From assembly GCA_946811695.1 (NCBI GenBank), contig OX328123.1:38784054-38848053 (forward strand): a stretch of 64,000 bases of DNA, written 5' to 3'. Source of the stretch: Gonocerus acuteangulatus. Taxonomy: Eukaryota; Arthropoda; Insecta; Hemiptera; Coreidae. The translations under genes were made by a program, and so were the position numbers. Each line of letters opens with the position of its first letter. Within the stretch, counting starts at the first letter, position 1. Positions 1-11,039 of the stretch are shown here, in pieces. Below the pieces are notes generated by a model. That model was not told the origin of the DNA and searched no databases. It saw only the letters and a program-made list of their open reading frames with translations.

Positions 1-165
1 AACTATGGTGTTCCTTCATCAAGCCCATATATGAAAGATCCTGCTCCGTCCACACAAGTACATGTCGTTGAAATGTTCATGTACAAAACCTACCACTTCA
101 ACATTTTCTTTAGATTGCCGATAATATAATTTAGCGCATTCTGAAGAATCCTTTTCTTGTAAGTA

Positions 166-275
166 ATGTATTTTCGTTTTTCGAAAGAAAATCCACCATC
201 CCTAGTAAGAATGGAACGATCCTCGGGGCGCTCACGCCTCAACGATCGCGGCCACTGCTCCTCCATCTTTTAATT
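166..275 (-). repeat. SINE-C fragment (tRNA-related)
   Basis: Read on the minus strand, this holds the motif ACTAGGGATGGTGG followed by TTTTCTTTCGAAAAA. The same block follows the box-B-like segment of the related copies at 12743-12953, 25922-25985 and 34472-35190. The head is diverged and the tail is not clear. Identity as a fragment of the third SINE family rests on these within-window matches only. Confidence 0.5.
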
Positions 276-895
276 AATAATATCTATTTGTTTATTTTAA
301 GTATGAATGGAACTTGACCTTATCTTTCTTTTTCATTCATGTCGCGCATCATCAATGTTTTGAAATATATTCTTCAAATAAATGCATGATACGTTAGACA
401 TAGGTTGTGTTCTAATCGGGATGAATCATAGGATTGATAATTATTTTCAAAATATATTCTTTCATCCCTTTTCTCGACATGCTTCGTGTTTTTAACAGCG
501 GATTTCCTTATTTTTTCCTTTATTTATTTTTTTAAATCACTTGAAGGAAACTGGACTATGGTAGACCTTTATTTCTGTAGGCTTATTATGTCCCTCTTCC
601 ATTACTCTTAATACAGGGCATTTCATTTGTATCGTTTGTGTGAGTAATATTAGTTTGTTTATTAAAATGTTAACAAGCTCAATTAGCATTAACGACTGTA
701 CAATTAGCTACAGGAGGCTAACCCGTTCACGACATCCACTCGAGGACGCAATCCGGAAATGCTGACGAGACATGTCAACGTTTCGTGACCCATACGTCAC
801 ATTTATATCTCTCAAGGAAACATTATTTTGATTTTACTTTCTAACTTAAAATATTTTGATTTTGATCATGATTTAGTGAGTTAAATTTTAAAATA
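276..895. other. No gene seen
   Basis: AT-rich sequence with short stop-riddled frames. I see no exon, RNA gene or clear repeat boundary. Confidence 0.5.
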
Positions 896-1006
896 AAAAT
901 GAGTTTTTATCCCAATGTTCCGGCATTAATTTGAAGCCTTCATCAGGGCGATAAGAACTGATGAAGGCTTGAAATTAAAACCGAAACATTCAGAATAAAA
1001 ACACAT
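896..1006. repeat. Palindromic repeat with hammerhead-like core
   Basis: Two inverted copies of one motif lie head to head around a 12-base centre. The plus copy reads CTGATGAAGGCTTGAAATT, then AAAACCGAAACATTC. The minus copy is the near-mirror CTGATGAAGGCTTCAAATT, then AATGCCGGAACATT. Flanking ATAAAAAC/GTTTTTAT blocks are also inverted. The CTGATGA...GAAAC arrangement matches the conserved core of hammerhead ribozymes. Stems I and III are not evident by eye. It belongs to the same class as the repeats at 2305-2605, 7972-8085 and 11040-11214. Confidence 0.6.
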
Positions 1007-2304
1007 TTTTATTTTAAAATGTAGTACAAAAATACTTTGTCTAAAACAAAAGAGCAGTTACGTAGGAGAATTTACTGAAAAACTGTTGTTTTTTCGTGAA
1101 ACACATCGTAACGTTAACATTCATAGATTTCCAGATATACTTTTAATGTATCTTTTGAGACGCGATAAATAACGACTATATAATAAATAAATAAATAACT
1201 TTCAGCACGATTAAGGTATACATTTTTTGAGGAAATGTGCATGTATAAAAAAAAAAAAACAGCAAGCAAACTTACAGAGTTTTTATTTTTTTTATTTGGA
1301 GTTTCGAAAGTCTTTCCATTGAGCGTGTTTCTTTTATTGGGAGAAAACGGGATTTTTGAATCACAAGAGGGATAAGAATATTACGTAAAACGCAAAGATG
1401 TCGCAGCTATTTCTGTTCAATTTGATGGTGTTGAATCCCTCATTCTTTGAGAAAGAATATGGCAACTTTCCAGGAGTTTACTATATCGTTGAAATGTTCC
1501 TATTTGGCTACAGCCTACCAAGCATGTTTGTTGTTTTTCATTAATTTTTTATATAGGTAGTTAATGTTTTTACAAAAACTTCACTGAAATTTTCCCTTTT
1601 AGTAAAATAATTTATATTATCAATATTTTCCTCAAAGAGCGTTTCGTAACAAACGAAAACTGATTTAGGCGGTTAGTTTACACCATAACAGTATTTTATA
1701 TTCAAACAGTTAATTTAATTAACAACACTCAGGAGTGGAGGTTTCGTACTAACCCGCCTCAATGGATATTTGTTCTGACAATTTTCTCTGAATTAACGTT
1801 TCTAGTAGGAAATGATTATTGGGGTAATTTGGTTTTGAAGATATAGTTTATATTTTCCTTGAGGTTTGAATTGTGCTTGAGGCATGGTCAAGAGTAGTAT
1901 AGTCATTCTTGTAGTGTTTGGCAGGTGTTGGACGAATGGAAGGGTTGTCAATAGCGCCGTGGGAAACCAGCTGCCCACTGTCCATTCCTTTTAATACCTT
2001 TTTCAAGGTTTTTCTCCGAAAATTTTTTCGTTCAATAATAAAATGTTCATTCTTCTTGAATATTATCCATATAATAAAGAGATATATTGCATCGACTTCC
2101 AAAGCCATTATCACCGGGCTGGTTGCTACGCTTTCCAGACATCCGTGGAGAAGTAGGTATTATCTTCTAATATCGCCATAGTTTAAAGAATATCAATTTA
2201 GTCCAGAAGTGATTCGAACTCCCTCAAGTGGCCAAAACCTATGTCTCCAACGAAGTCACACTTTTTTTTTTTAATTTATAGAGACAGAGAACTTAATTAA
2301 GTTA
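1007..2304. other. No gene seen
   Basis: AT-rich; contains a short (AAAT)n run near 1180-1196 and an A-run near 1248. Two overlapping frames at 1848-2181 are open on opposite strands but show no recognisable protein. Confidence 0.45.
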
Positions 2305-2605
2305 ATGCGAAATCATGGAATGTTTGAGAATCTGCTAGGAAAACAAAACGTCAGATCTTCAAGCAAAAATCTATATTGAACGTTTCGGTTGCACTTTGGC
2401 AGCCTTCTTCAGCACTAAAAAATACATAGGGGAGGGAGGAAAACGTAGATAACATTTAGGTGACCATGGTTAAGTGTTGTCAACACTGCTGAAGAAAGCT
2501 GCCAATGTGCAGCCGAAACGTCTAATATAGATGTTTGCTTGAAGATCTGACGGCTTTTCCCAACCATCCCTTGGAACGGCGAACTATCTTCATCTCATAA
2601 TTAAG
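2305..2605. repeat. Foldback repeat, hammerhead-like arms
   Basis: An inverted pair separated by about 85 bases. The minus copy (about 2415 down to 2310) reads GCTGAAGAAGGCTGCCAAAG, then CCGAAACGTTCAATATAG. The plus copy (from about 2489) reads GCTGAAGAAAGCTGCCAATG, then CAGCCGAAACGTCTAATA. Both continue into GCTTGAAGATCTGACG, and the right arm ends in CCCAACCATCCCTTGG. GGCTGC/GCAGCC can form a stem between the CTGAAGA and GAAAC blocks. No ORF lies inside. Probably non-autonomous mobile DNA. Confidence 0.65.
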
Positions 2606-4997
2606 TTAATTTGTTAAAAGAAATTTGTCAGGCCAAATCAATATGTTTTTCTTAGTCTTTAATTCTTATGACAATGAAATGAAAATTAATATGCTATATA
2701 ATGATAAAATAAGCTCTTACTTCAATTATAAGTTAGTATTTTATTATTCGAATTTCTTTGCTAATTATACAGCATCCTTTTTGACAGTAGTTTACATGTA
2801 ACTGCTTGCATTTTCATATCTTGCAGGAAATAATGAATATTTCAATTCCTAAACGGGGTCATAAGAGGAAAAGATCGTATGCAGGCCAGGATATCCTCCC
2901 AGGTGGAACCGAGTTATGCTTGCTTCAAAAATAGACAGCCCATCCTCAATTCGAATATTTCGCTTTATCGACCATAGGGGCGTTAAACCGATATCAGCAA
3001 AAGTAAACTAGATAAAATAGATAAAGTCTTCTATTTGTGTCTTATCGTTGAAGTATCCTGCTTAGTTGGGAAATTGGGACAGACCCGTAACATGTAATTT
3101 TATTATTTTATGTAATTATTTATTTCTAAATAATTTTGCTGTATTCAAAATTATAATTTTCATTGACAAGTAATATAAAAGTTGAATGAAAAGATCCTGG
3201 TGTTTCAAATATTGCTTACAGCACCATTCGCCCTTCCTGATGATTTCACTCAATATTATGAAAGCCTTTCGATCGTGTATAGATCCATTATTCTTTAAGT
3301 ATGGTAATTCAATTCTTAGCCGGGTTTGGTCTGGACTTTTGACAAATTAATTCACTGGGATGGTGAAATTAGTTTTTTTTAAATGCCAAGGTTTGGGCCC
3401 TAATTTTAGGCCATCAGTGTTACCACCGATTAACCAGAGCTGTTTTGTCTTTCCGGTTAACCAGAAACTCACTCCTCCTTGAGTTAGGTATTGGTGACAG
3501 GTGGCGAAACACACCATTTATTCACATGATACCTTATTTATTTGGCATGGGTGATCACAAATTGTATTTATTTAACAAGAGACTCGGACGAAACTTCCGG
3601 CAATCTTTTTGTAGTTCATTATCTGTAAATATCAAAGAAACGGACCAACACTACAACTCGAACCGTTGTATCTATAGAGGAATTATTAAGCTCTGGTTTA
3701 GCACATAAGTTACGAATTTATCCGTTTGACACTATCATATACAGAATAAGTTATCGCAATTCATTTTTCAAGTCAAAGAGTAACTTAATGAGCGATTATG
3801 ATTTAATGTACATCCGCATTATGAAATAGACTTCGTTTATTTATTTATTTTTATTTTTATTTTATTTTTTTATTTGTATTTTAGAAAAAAGTCTGCCCCA
3901 ATGGATTATTCTGCTGAGAGAATTTATGTAAATATCAAGAGTTGCATTATGCCGACATTGTCTTAAAGATTTTCCTGCGTACTTCGGAGCGAAAGCTAAA
4001 ACGTTTTACTCCTTTGGGGACAATAAGAACTATGTTTCCCCAAGACATGTCGCATTGTCAGATAACCAGAGTCGTCACTCTAAACGTTTGACTATTTTAT
4101 TTTTGGACGCTATGTTAAATGAAACATAGTAGTAATCCATATACTTTTATCCAAAACAATCTCAAGATTCACACGAAATATTCAACACATGAAGGGAAGT
4201 CTGTTCTAGGTTACATTCCAGTTGATAATAGAGCATGTGCAATAAACAATGTTTATTCTTCTCTTCCATAATTTTTAATAATTTATATTTCATTTATTAC
4301 TCAGTAGGAAGTTATTGAAACTATTGTGAAATTCCTTACTTTTATTTAAATAAACAGAGGGATTCACAGCAAATTTTTCTCTTGAAATAAAAACAGTAGT
4401 TTGAATATTAATGGTTTGAGAAATATAAATATTAATTAATCTGAAACAATACGAATAATTTATTTTTTTAAACAAATACATCATGGGAAAATCACAGGAA
4501 AATGAAAACATCCATTCATTCAAATGCTTTTTCATGCATTCAAATAGGATTTTCTATTATTTACTCTATGTACTATCATTCTTCTAACTTGGTTCCGTTT
4601 TTCAGTCCATTTGTTAGACAGGTTTAATAAATGAAATTGCAACCAACCAAATTAGCTCAAGCTTTTTGTAGGATCCTTATAGGATTAAAAGTGTATTTAA
4701 AGACAGAAGTCTCTCCTGTAATCGCGAAAAAAAGAAATTGATACGGAAAAATTAGTATATTTTACTGGAATGAGTTTTACCGACGATATTTTAACGACTG
4801 TTAGAAAATGTTCAACTCTAAAACTATTCAGAACTTTTAACTATTTTATATTTTAAAAATAAACATCTACCGAGTATTTTAGTACGATGAAATGAAAACA
4901 TTTGAGTGTGTAATTTTATTCCATTCCTTCGGTTTTTTTTTTTTTTTTTTTTCTATTTCTAATTAATTTTTCCTTCCTGCTTCGAAAAATATTTATT
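2606..4997. other. No gene seen
   Basis: AT-rich intergenic or intronic sequence. It includes a T/A-rich low-complexity stretch at about 3836-3885 and a T-run of about 20 near 4930-4951. The open frames here are short, and some begin at non-ATG codons. I found no domain motif or splice-flanked block that supports a gene. Confidence 0.45.
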
Positions 4998-4998
4998 C

Positions 4999-5340
4999 GT
5001 TTTATCACTTTCCTCCGAAGGAAAGTAGCTATTTAGGTTGCACTCATGACGGAATTTTTGAAAAATTTCATCAAATCTTTATCGACCCTATCTAGTAGAC
5101 AAGGAAAATTACCCCCATTAAAATTTATATATATTTCAAGGAAACTCGGTATTCATTGTGGTCATCAAAAGAGAAAAATATGTTGTAAAAACAAACTAAA
5201 TTGGTTCATTAGGAGGGGGGTTTATTCCCAATTTACTAATTTGCTCATACCCGTCGTAATTTCTGTTATTTTTTTAACGAAACGCGGTGTACGACGTGTG
5301 TATCTAATAAGAAAGAAGTGTTGTGAAAATTAACTTAATT
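4999..5340 (+). mobile_element. Helentron/DINE-like element, partial 5' copy
   Basis: Begins with the same 5' hairpin (CTTTCCTCCGAAGGAAAG) and the GTAGCTATTTAGGTTG block as the fuller copy at 5450-6723. It then jumps to the 'ACGAAACTCGGTATTC' repeat units, lacking the TA microsatellite, and stops near 5340. Internal deletion of a family member is the simplest reading. Confidence 0.6.
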
Positions 5341-5454
5341 GGTCTATCAGCTACTTTGTACCATGCTCGCATAGAATTCTCCCGCCAAACGTAGTTTGGC
5401 CAAGCTTCACTAGGAGCGCCTCTATTTTGATATGTCTTTAGATAGGTTATTAGC

Positions 5455-5474
5455 ACTTTCCTCCGAAGGAAAGT
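5455..5474 (+). other. 5' terminal hairpin of DINE-like element
   Basis: ACTTTCCT-CCGA-AGGAAAGT: 8-bp perfect stem and 4-base loop. It recurs at 22365-22384 and 24876-24894 on the other strand, with a changed loop. Confidence 0.7.
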
Positions 5475-5573
5475 AGCTATTGAGGTTGGACTCATGACGG
5501 AATTTTTGAAAAATTTCTTCAAATCTTTATCGATCCTACCTAGTAGACACCGAAAATGACCCCCGTTAAAATT

Positions 5574-5601
5574 TATATATATCTATATATATATATATAT
5601 A

Positions 5602-5672
<71 letters not shown>
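5574..5672. repeat. (TA)n microsatellite inside DINE-like element
   Basis: Nearly pure TA for about 100 bases. The equivalent position in the copy at 21231-22389 holds (TA)n plus (GATA)n. Confidence 0.9.
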
Positions 5673-5678
<6 letters not shown>

Positions 5679-5699
5679 CTGTTAACACGATAGCGGCCA

Positions 5700-6400
5700 G
5701 AGTTTTTGTTTTTTCGTCACGAAACTTGGTATATAGCATTCAATTAGCAAAGGATTGAACGAGTTCGTTAACCACCAAAGTCGGTCCACCGGAAGGGGGG
5801 GTTTACCCCGAACCCAAAACACTTATTTGACTATGTCAGCCGTAATATTTGTTATATTTCAACGAAACTTGGTATTCGTAGTGTTAATATAGAGAGAAAA
5901 GTGAGATATAAAAATGAACTAAATCGGTTCATTAGAAGGGGGGGTTTACTCCGGACCCACAATACCAATTCGCCACTACCAGCCGTGATTTTTGGTATAT
6001 TTCGACGAAACTCGGTATTCGTAGTGCTAATCCACAGGTAAATATGTGTTGTAAAAATAAACGAAATCGGTTCATTAGGAGGGGGGGGGGTTTACTCCGG
6101 ACCCACAATACCAATTCGCCACTACCAGCCGTGAATTTGGGTATATTTCGACGAAACTCGGTATTCGTAGTGGTAATCTACAGGTAAATATGTGTTGTAA
6201 AAAGAAACTAAATCGGTTCATTAGAAGGGGGGGTTTACTCCGGACCCAAATTCCTAATATACTCATACCGGTCGTAATTTCTGCTGTATTGTAACGAAAC
6301 GCTGTATACGTCGTGGGTAACTCATGAGAAAGAAGTGTTGTAAAAATGAGCTGAATCGGTCAATCGGAAAGCGGGGGTTTAATTTGTAATATATTTGAAT
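5700..6400 (+). repeat. Tandem array, 143-146 bp units
   Basis: The anchor GAAAC (in ACGAAACTYGGTATTCGTAG) recurs at 5721, 5864, 6007, 6153 and 6296, giving periods of 143, 143, 146 and 143. Each unit also carries a G-run before GTTTACTCCGGACCCA. The short minus-strand frames at 5932-6266 are repeats of this array, not genes. Confidence 0.85.
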
Positions 6401-6701
6401 AGAAAAGCCGGCAGACGTAGGTTCACAAAGCCGCCGCAAGGAGCGCTTTCTACCACTAGAGTGACTGTATCCTGTTCCTGCGTTAGATCAAAATACGATA
6501 ATATGAGGATTTTTGTATTTATTACGTAGTGTAGTAGGTACCATGTGTAAACATAACTCTGGATGCAAATTAATAATTGATCAGTTACTCATTACAAAAT
6601 GAGAACTATTCACGTTTTTAGTTTATTTATGTAGGATATTTTAAGCAAATTGTTCTGGAAAGCAGTCTACACTACCCAAATTCTGAGGAAAGTGCTTAGT
6701 T

Positions 6702-6716
6702 ATGCAGCTCCTGCGT
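6702..6716 (+). other. 3' hairpin of DINE-like element
   Basis: ATGCAG-CTC-CTGCGT. The copy ending at 7213 has GCAG-TTT-CTGC. The minus copy at 24111 has ATGCA-GCTTT-TGCAT. The stem is kept while the loop changes. Confidence 0.65.
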
Positions 6717-6723
6717 GACGGAC

Positions 6724-7213
6724 TTTAAAGTTCTATGGGTCTATATCCCGTTCCTCTGTTATTACTGTTCCCGTTTATTTTATTATTCATGAAGATCAAT
6801 AGACAAAAATGTGAAGTTTTTGCGTATTTATTAAGTAGTGTAGTACCACGCATATACAAAACTCTGGAAGGATTTTTTTTTTATTTATTTATTTAATTAG
6901 CGCCGACATCCATGGTGCGAGGAGTTTTCTCAATGAGCCGTGAGATGAGAAAATTCCTGCCGCCGATGGGACTCGAACCCACCATCTCCTGCATGAGAAT
7001 CTAAGGCGTTAGCCTTTAGACCACCTGGAAGGAAATTAAATACAGATTAATTAAATATAATAATTGGAACAGTTGCTCATTACAAATGAAAAAAAGCGGA
7101 ACTATTCATGTTTTTATTTTATTTATATAGGTTATTTTAAGCAAATTATTCAGGAATGAACTCGACACTACCCGAATTCTGAGGAAAGGTCCAAGTTATG
7201 CAGTTTCTGCGTG
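6724..7213 (+). mobile_element. DINE-like element, 3' part, split by a SINE
   Basis: Repeats the last 350 bases or so of the preceding copy, ending in TTCTGAGGAAAGGTCC, the hairpin and GTGACAGAC. It is interrupted at 6873-7024 by a SINE-A. It sits immediately downstream of the full copy in the same orientation. Confidence 0.65.
6873..7024 (-). mobile_element. SINE-A insertion
   Basis: On the minus strand it runs from a tRNA-like head (box A-like TGGTCTAAAGGCTAACGC, box B-like GGTTCGAGTCCC) through a body ending in GCGCTAATTAAAT to an A/T-rich tail. It is flanked by the 9-bp direct repeat CTGGAAGGA at 6864-6872 and 7025-7033, the expected product of LINE-type target-primed insertion. It sits inside the DINE-like copy, so it is younger than that copy. 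Confidence 0.8.
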
Positions 7214-7971
7214 ACAGACGTTTTACTGGGTTTTGCAAGAATAATGAATTATTACATCCTGGAGTTAAAATCTGTATTTCAGTATTTTTTTTTTTTTTTT
7301 ATCGATAACAATACATGGAGTTGGCTAATTAATTATCCTTCGCCAGTGTTGAATTCATGGCGGGGAAAGTAACGCCCTCGTACTGTCAGATGACTGCATG
7401 ATTGATGGCTTGCTTCTCATTTTATTTCTTATAAAGGGATTTTCAAGAACTAATCTTATTCGTCGAGGGGGGGGGGGCGTGGTCTTTACATCATCAATGA
7501 TGATTGCTTCTTCCCATCCCGGATTCTCCTATTCAAGAAATGAAATGTCGATGGTCCAACCTAATGTGGCCTTATTAATAGAATTCAATTATAATAAGCC
7601 ATGAGAGTCATTCCAGAAATACTACTTTTATGAATATTCATTAACAACAGAATAAAATAATTTCGTCTGGATATGGGTGGCGAGCTGACCACATGCGGGG
7701 ATGTAATGGCCCCTAAGGAGGTGGCATTAAGGCCAGGAAACATGTTGGGAAAAGTTGCAATAAAGTGGTACAAAATAAAAATGAAGTACTATTTTTGGCC
7801 TACGCCATATATATACAAAAACGTGAATATCTGGATTGGCCAGGAACACATGGATTTGATCAACCTGAAGAGCACAGTTTTCTAGGCATATTGATGAAGG
7901 ATTCAAATGTTTTAACAGTTTTCAAATAAAAGCAAATATTTTCTTACTGACTTCCAATTAAGAAGAAGTCA
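7214..7971. other. No gene seen
   Basis: Contains short T- and G-runs (7287-7300, 7467-7477) and three overlapping short frames with no recognisable product. Confidence 0.45.
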
Positions 7972-8085
7972 GGGAATGGCTGGGATTCGGCGAAGGACGA
8001 CAATCAGTTTTTCGTAAAAAAAAAATCTATATTCAGAACTTTTCGGCATGCTGTTTGCAGCCTTCTTCAGCAATAAATGTTTAGG
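7972..8085 (-). repeat. Single arm of the palindromic repeat family
   Basis: On the minus strand it reads GCTGAAGAAGGCTGCAAACA, then GCATGCCGAAAAGTTCTGAA, and ends in CGCCGAATCCCAGCCATTCC. This is the same order as one arm of the foldbacks at 2305-2605 and 11040-11214. The second arm is missing here. Confidence 0.6.
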
Positions 8086-8707
8086 GGATGGGGGAAGATC
8101 AAAGCTAGCAGTGGTGAAAATATACGACTCCATGTATCAATGTACTGAATTGAATTCTCTTACCGCTAGGTTATATCGAAATAAAAGTATACTAACATCA
8201 AAGCATTTTGGGGCAGTGAAAGTGTTAATAAAATTAATATATTTAATTTCGGATTATTTTGCGTAACGTTTCGAACATGGCTGACAAATTGGGATAAGTG
8301 AAAGGAGGCCATTTGATAGGTTGTAAATTCCCTTTAAAAAAGGTCGAGATGCAAATTTCGATGGTACATTCGCTGGGAGTGAAAAGTCCTATTAAATATT
8401 TCGAAAGTGTTCAAGGTTCCTATTATTAGTAGTTCCAATTTTGACTATATTAGGGAAGAAAATTATAATTTGGAAATAAACACAATGGCCAACTGAGAAA
8501 AGCTCTGCGGTCATCGAGCAGGGGATAGGTTCATAAATTTTTGATTCTCTCATCAAAATTAATTTGCTTATGGTAAGGGAAGATATTTTTTTTTTCAACA
8601 AAGATCGTATCAATAAGATATATTAGTTATCGGATATTAATGAAATACGCTGAGCTTCTTAACTTCCGTAAGTTCAAACGTCTATAGGATGTTCGTAAAT
8701 AAGCATA
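8086..8707. other. No gene seen
   Basis: AT-rich sequence; a 72-73 residue frame exists on each strand, neither recognisable. Confidence 0.4.
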
Positions 8708-8710
8708 CTA

Positions 8711-8834
8711 GACTCAGGCACAGATCGTCACCTGTGTGAAGGGGCTGATGCTATACTGTATAATACTAGTAGATTGCCCGCCACCCTCAGTCAGATTTTC
8801 CAGCGATACAGATCGCGTTCTGTGTCCCCGAGCC
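8711..8834. mobile_element. Small MITE, possibly PIF/Harbinger type
   Basis: Imperfect terminal inverted repeats: GACTCAGGCACAGATCG on the left, and GGCTCGGGGACACAGAACG read inward from the right, each next to CTA/TTA. A similar end, TTA then GGCTCAGGCACACAGGACGG, occurs at 45784-45806. About 124 bases, no ORF. The superfamily call rests on the three-base TWA-like flanks and is weak. Confidence 0.45.
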
Positions 8835-9027
8835 TTTAGTGTGTTTTATAGTATGGTTTTTAATCTTATTAGAGAAAAATAAAGTTAAGGCCTTCTCAGG
8901 TGTTTTGTACTTCTTGTGCAATGTTTATTCCAAGCACCAATGACTTTCAGCGGCTTATGCTACCATATCTTGAGAGCTGTCACATAATTTTAAAAAAGTA
9001 TTACAATTTTTACTATACAAAAATATT

Positions 9028-9353
9028 GTATGAATCAGTCCCGTAACAGGCCATGAGGGGCAGATACTATAGAGATTCATGACCATACGGCACACTGTAG
9101 GGAGATACTGTGGTCAGTACTATGCTCCGCCCGCTTATACCCTTGCTGCTTCGACTGCTAAGGTCATTAGCACCAAGGTACCCATTAATAAATTAATTAA
9201 AGGCTGGGTTGGCCTAGGGACGGTCAGGGAGGCCGAATTCAACCCATGACTGAAGACAGAAAAAGAAAAAAACTTTAGTGCTTGCTCGGGATTTGAACTC
9301 AGGTCTCCTTCTTATTAGTCCAGTGCTCTACCACTGAGCTAACCTCGCCCCCC
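9028..9353 (-). mobile_element. SINE-B, nearly full length
   Basis: The minus strand begins GGGGGGCGAGGTTAGCTCAG, a box A-like tRNA segment (TAGCTCAGTGGTAGAGCAC). It then has box B-like GAGTTCAAATCCC, a body including GGTGCTAATGACCTTAGCAG, and the end GGCCTGTTACGGGACTGATT. AAAATATT flanks at 9020-9027 and 9354-9361 look like the target duplication. Matches the copy at 45270-45620 along its whole length. Not a working tRNA gene: the head is fused to an unrelated body. Confidence 0.8.
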
Positions 9354-9361
9354 AAAATATT

Positions 9362-11039
9362 AATAAGGACAATACACGCAATTAAAAATCCCTCAATTTG
9401 AATATTTTTACCATAAGATAATTAAATATTTGAAAACAACAGGCAGGATTCTTTAAATAAAAACTTATTAAATTACTTGCAAGAAATGGTCTTCTATAAT
9501 AGGTAGATCACTAAGTAATGAATCTTAAAGGACTATTTTTACAAGGGCTTTTATTTTTATTTTTCAAGAAGGATTTCTCTAATGCTGACATGTAACAACC
9601 GTAAATTGTAGTTTACGGCCCTGAAGCATAAGAGGATGGGAATAACCGTAAGGAGAAGAGGAAGACTGACCGCAACAGACACCTGGCCCAATCAAGGCCT
9701 TACCGGTAGCTTTGTTTGACCAGTACTCTTACTTCACTTGATTAGGGACGCATATGTTCTTGAGGGCGGCATATGCCCAACGGACTGCATAACAAACGCC
9801 GTTCCTTGCTCAATGGACGCCCTAATTACGCCTTCCGCAATTATGCCTTGGCGCTTACCAAGTGCCCTTTTAATCATTCCACTCTAGAATACCGTAAGCT
9901 CTCTAGGGGATTAGGAGTCACATTGGAGATTGATAATCCATATTGGATATTTGAGTTTGGAATCCATAACACAATAAGACTGCTATAAATTATTGTGCCT
10001 ATAAATAATTCCTATCAACGCACAGATACATGCAAATCCAGTTGCAAACGTTCACTAATACAAAAGTCGTAAATGCGCTCGCAGGCAACCATCGCAGGAA
10101 GCATGCTCGTATGCGAAGCAGATTTCAGGAGAAGAATGTTCCACAGCCAATCGCAGTAATACTGTCCACATCCGAATGATGACAATCACGATCTGAAAAA
10201 AACAAACGTCATATAGGAAATATCTTCAATAAAAGAGAATTATTAGTTTCCAATGATTATATCGCAAAATCAATTACGATAGTTATTTTTTACGTTGGAT
10301 ATTGACTTCTTTCTTAGCGTTATCCGCTAATTCTATCTAACTTCATTAGAATTACGCATAACTTTATATTTCATTTGGTAAATGACTCGAAGGAATTATT
10401 AAACTTGAATTACAACTAGATTGCACTTCATATACAAACAAGGAAACCTACCTTCTAAAAAAGAAGAATCTCCTTCCGGTTCTCCATTTTCCAATGATAA
10501 TATTCAAATAACTAGTCCAGGCAATGAATTCTCAAAAACAGATATAGATGGAAATGCTTCGAACACAATTTTTGACAAACCAAAAGTCCCCGCCCGTAGC
10601 CTTTAAGCGGGTGGGGCGGGGTAGAAGGTCCCATTTTTCGGGGTTTTAAGCCCCACGTTATACGTTGAATTAAATTCCCGATGGGAAAACAAATATCCAC
10701 AATTCGAGAGAATCATAAAAAGTAGGGGTTGCGAGAAACGTCTATGCCTAAATCCCCCGTGTAAATGTTCATTGGGAGATATGGCTTTCCGTTTTGCATT
10801 AAACTTTCTTCAGCTCTTTCTTTCTCTCTTCTGGGTCATATTTCTGTGTGTAACAGTACAGGTTAAAACTAACCTGATAGTGCTTTTCTAAACTTTATCC
10901 GTCCAATTACTCCGAAATATCACTTCGACGTACGGTGGTAACTTATTAGCTTTGGATAATGATAAACACACATATTGGACATTATACTAACCTTATTTTA
11001 AAGGTTTCATTCATTTGTGACTCTTTTTTTAAAAAATCC
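9362..11039. other. No gene seen
   Basis: A moderately GC patch near 9600-9900 and short frames at 9773-9988 and 10421-10700 show no domain or splice pattern I recognise. Confidence 0.4.

Larger units (their letters stand above)
5450..6723 (+). mobile_element. Non-autonomous Helentron/DINE-1-like element
   Basis: The 5' end is AGCACTTTCCTCCGAAGG, an 8-bp-stem palindrome. Next come a unique block, a (TA)n microsatellite and about five tandem units of 143-146 bases. The 3' end reads TTCTGAGGAAAGTGCTTAG, then a GCAG-CTC-CTGC hairpin and GTGACGGAC, just before a T run. GCACTTTCCTC and GAGGAAAGTGC form subterminal inverted repeats. No coding capacity is seen. Subterminal inverted repeats, a tandem array of about 150-bp units with a microsatellite, and a 3' hairpin are hallmarks of Helentron-associated (DINE-1/HINE) elements; the class call is inference. 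Reverse copies lie at 21231-22389 and 24111-24899. Confidence 0.7.

Noticed and set aside
5932..6266. Two related minus-strand frames of about 60 codons
   Set aside because: Both are copies of the DINE-like 143-bp unit in the same register, not coding sequence.
5700..6400. CRISPR-like array
   Set aside because: Units are contiguous tandem repeats without short direct repeats and unique spacers, in a eukaryotic transposon.
9281..9353. tRNA gene (box A and box B present)
   Set aside because: The head is fused to the SINE-B body and the acceptor stem does not close; the same applies at 11530-11604, 6957-7024 and 45270-45345.
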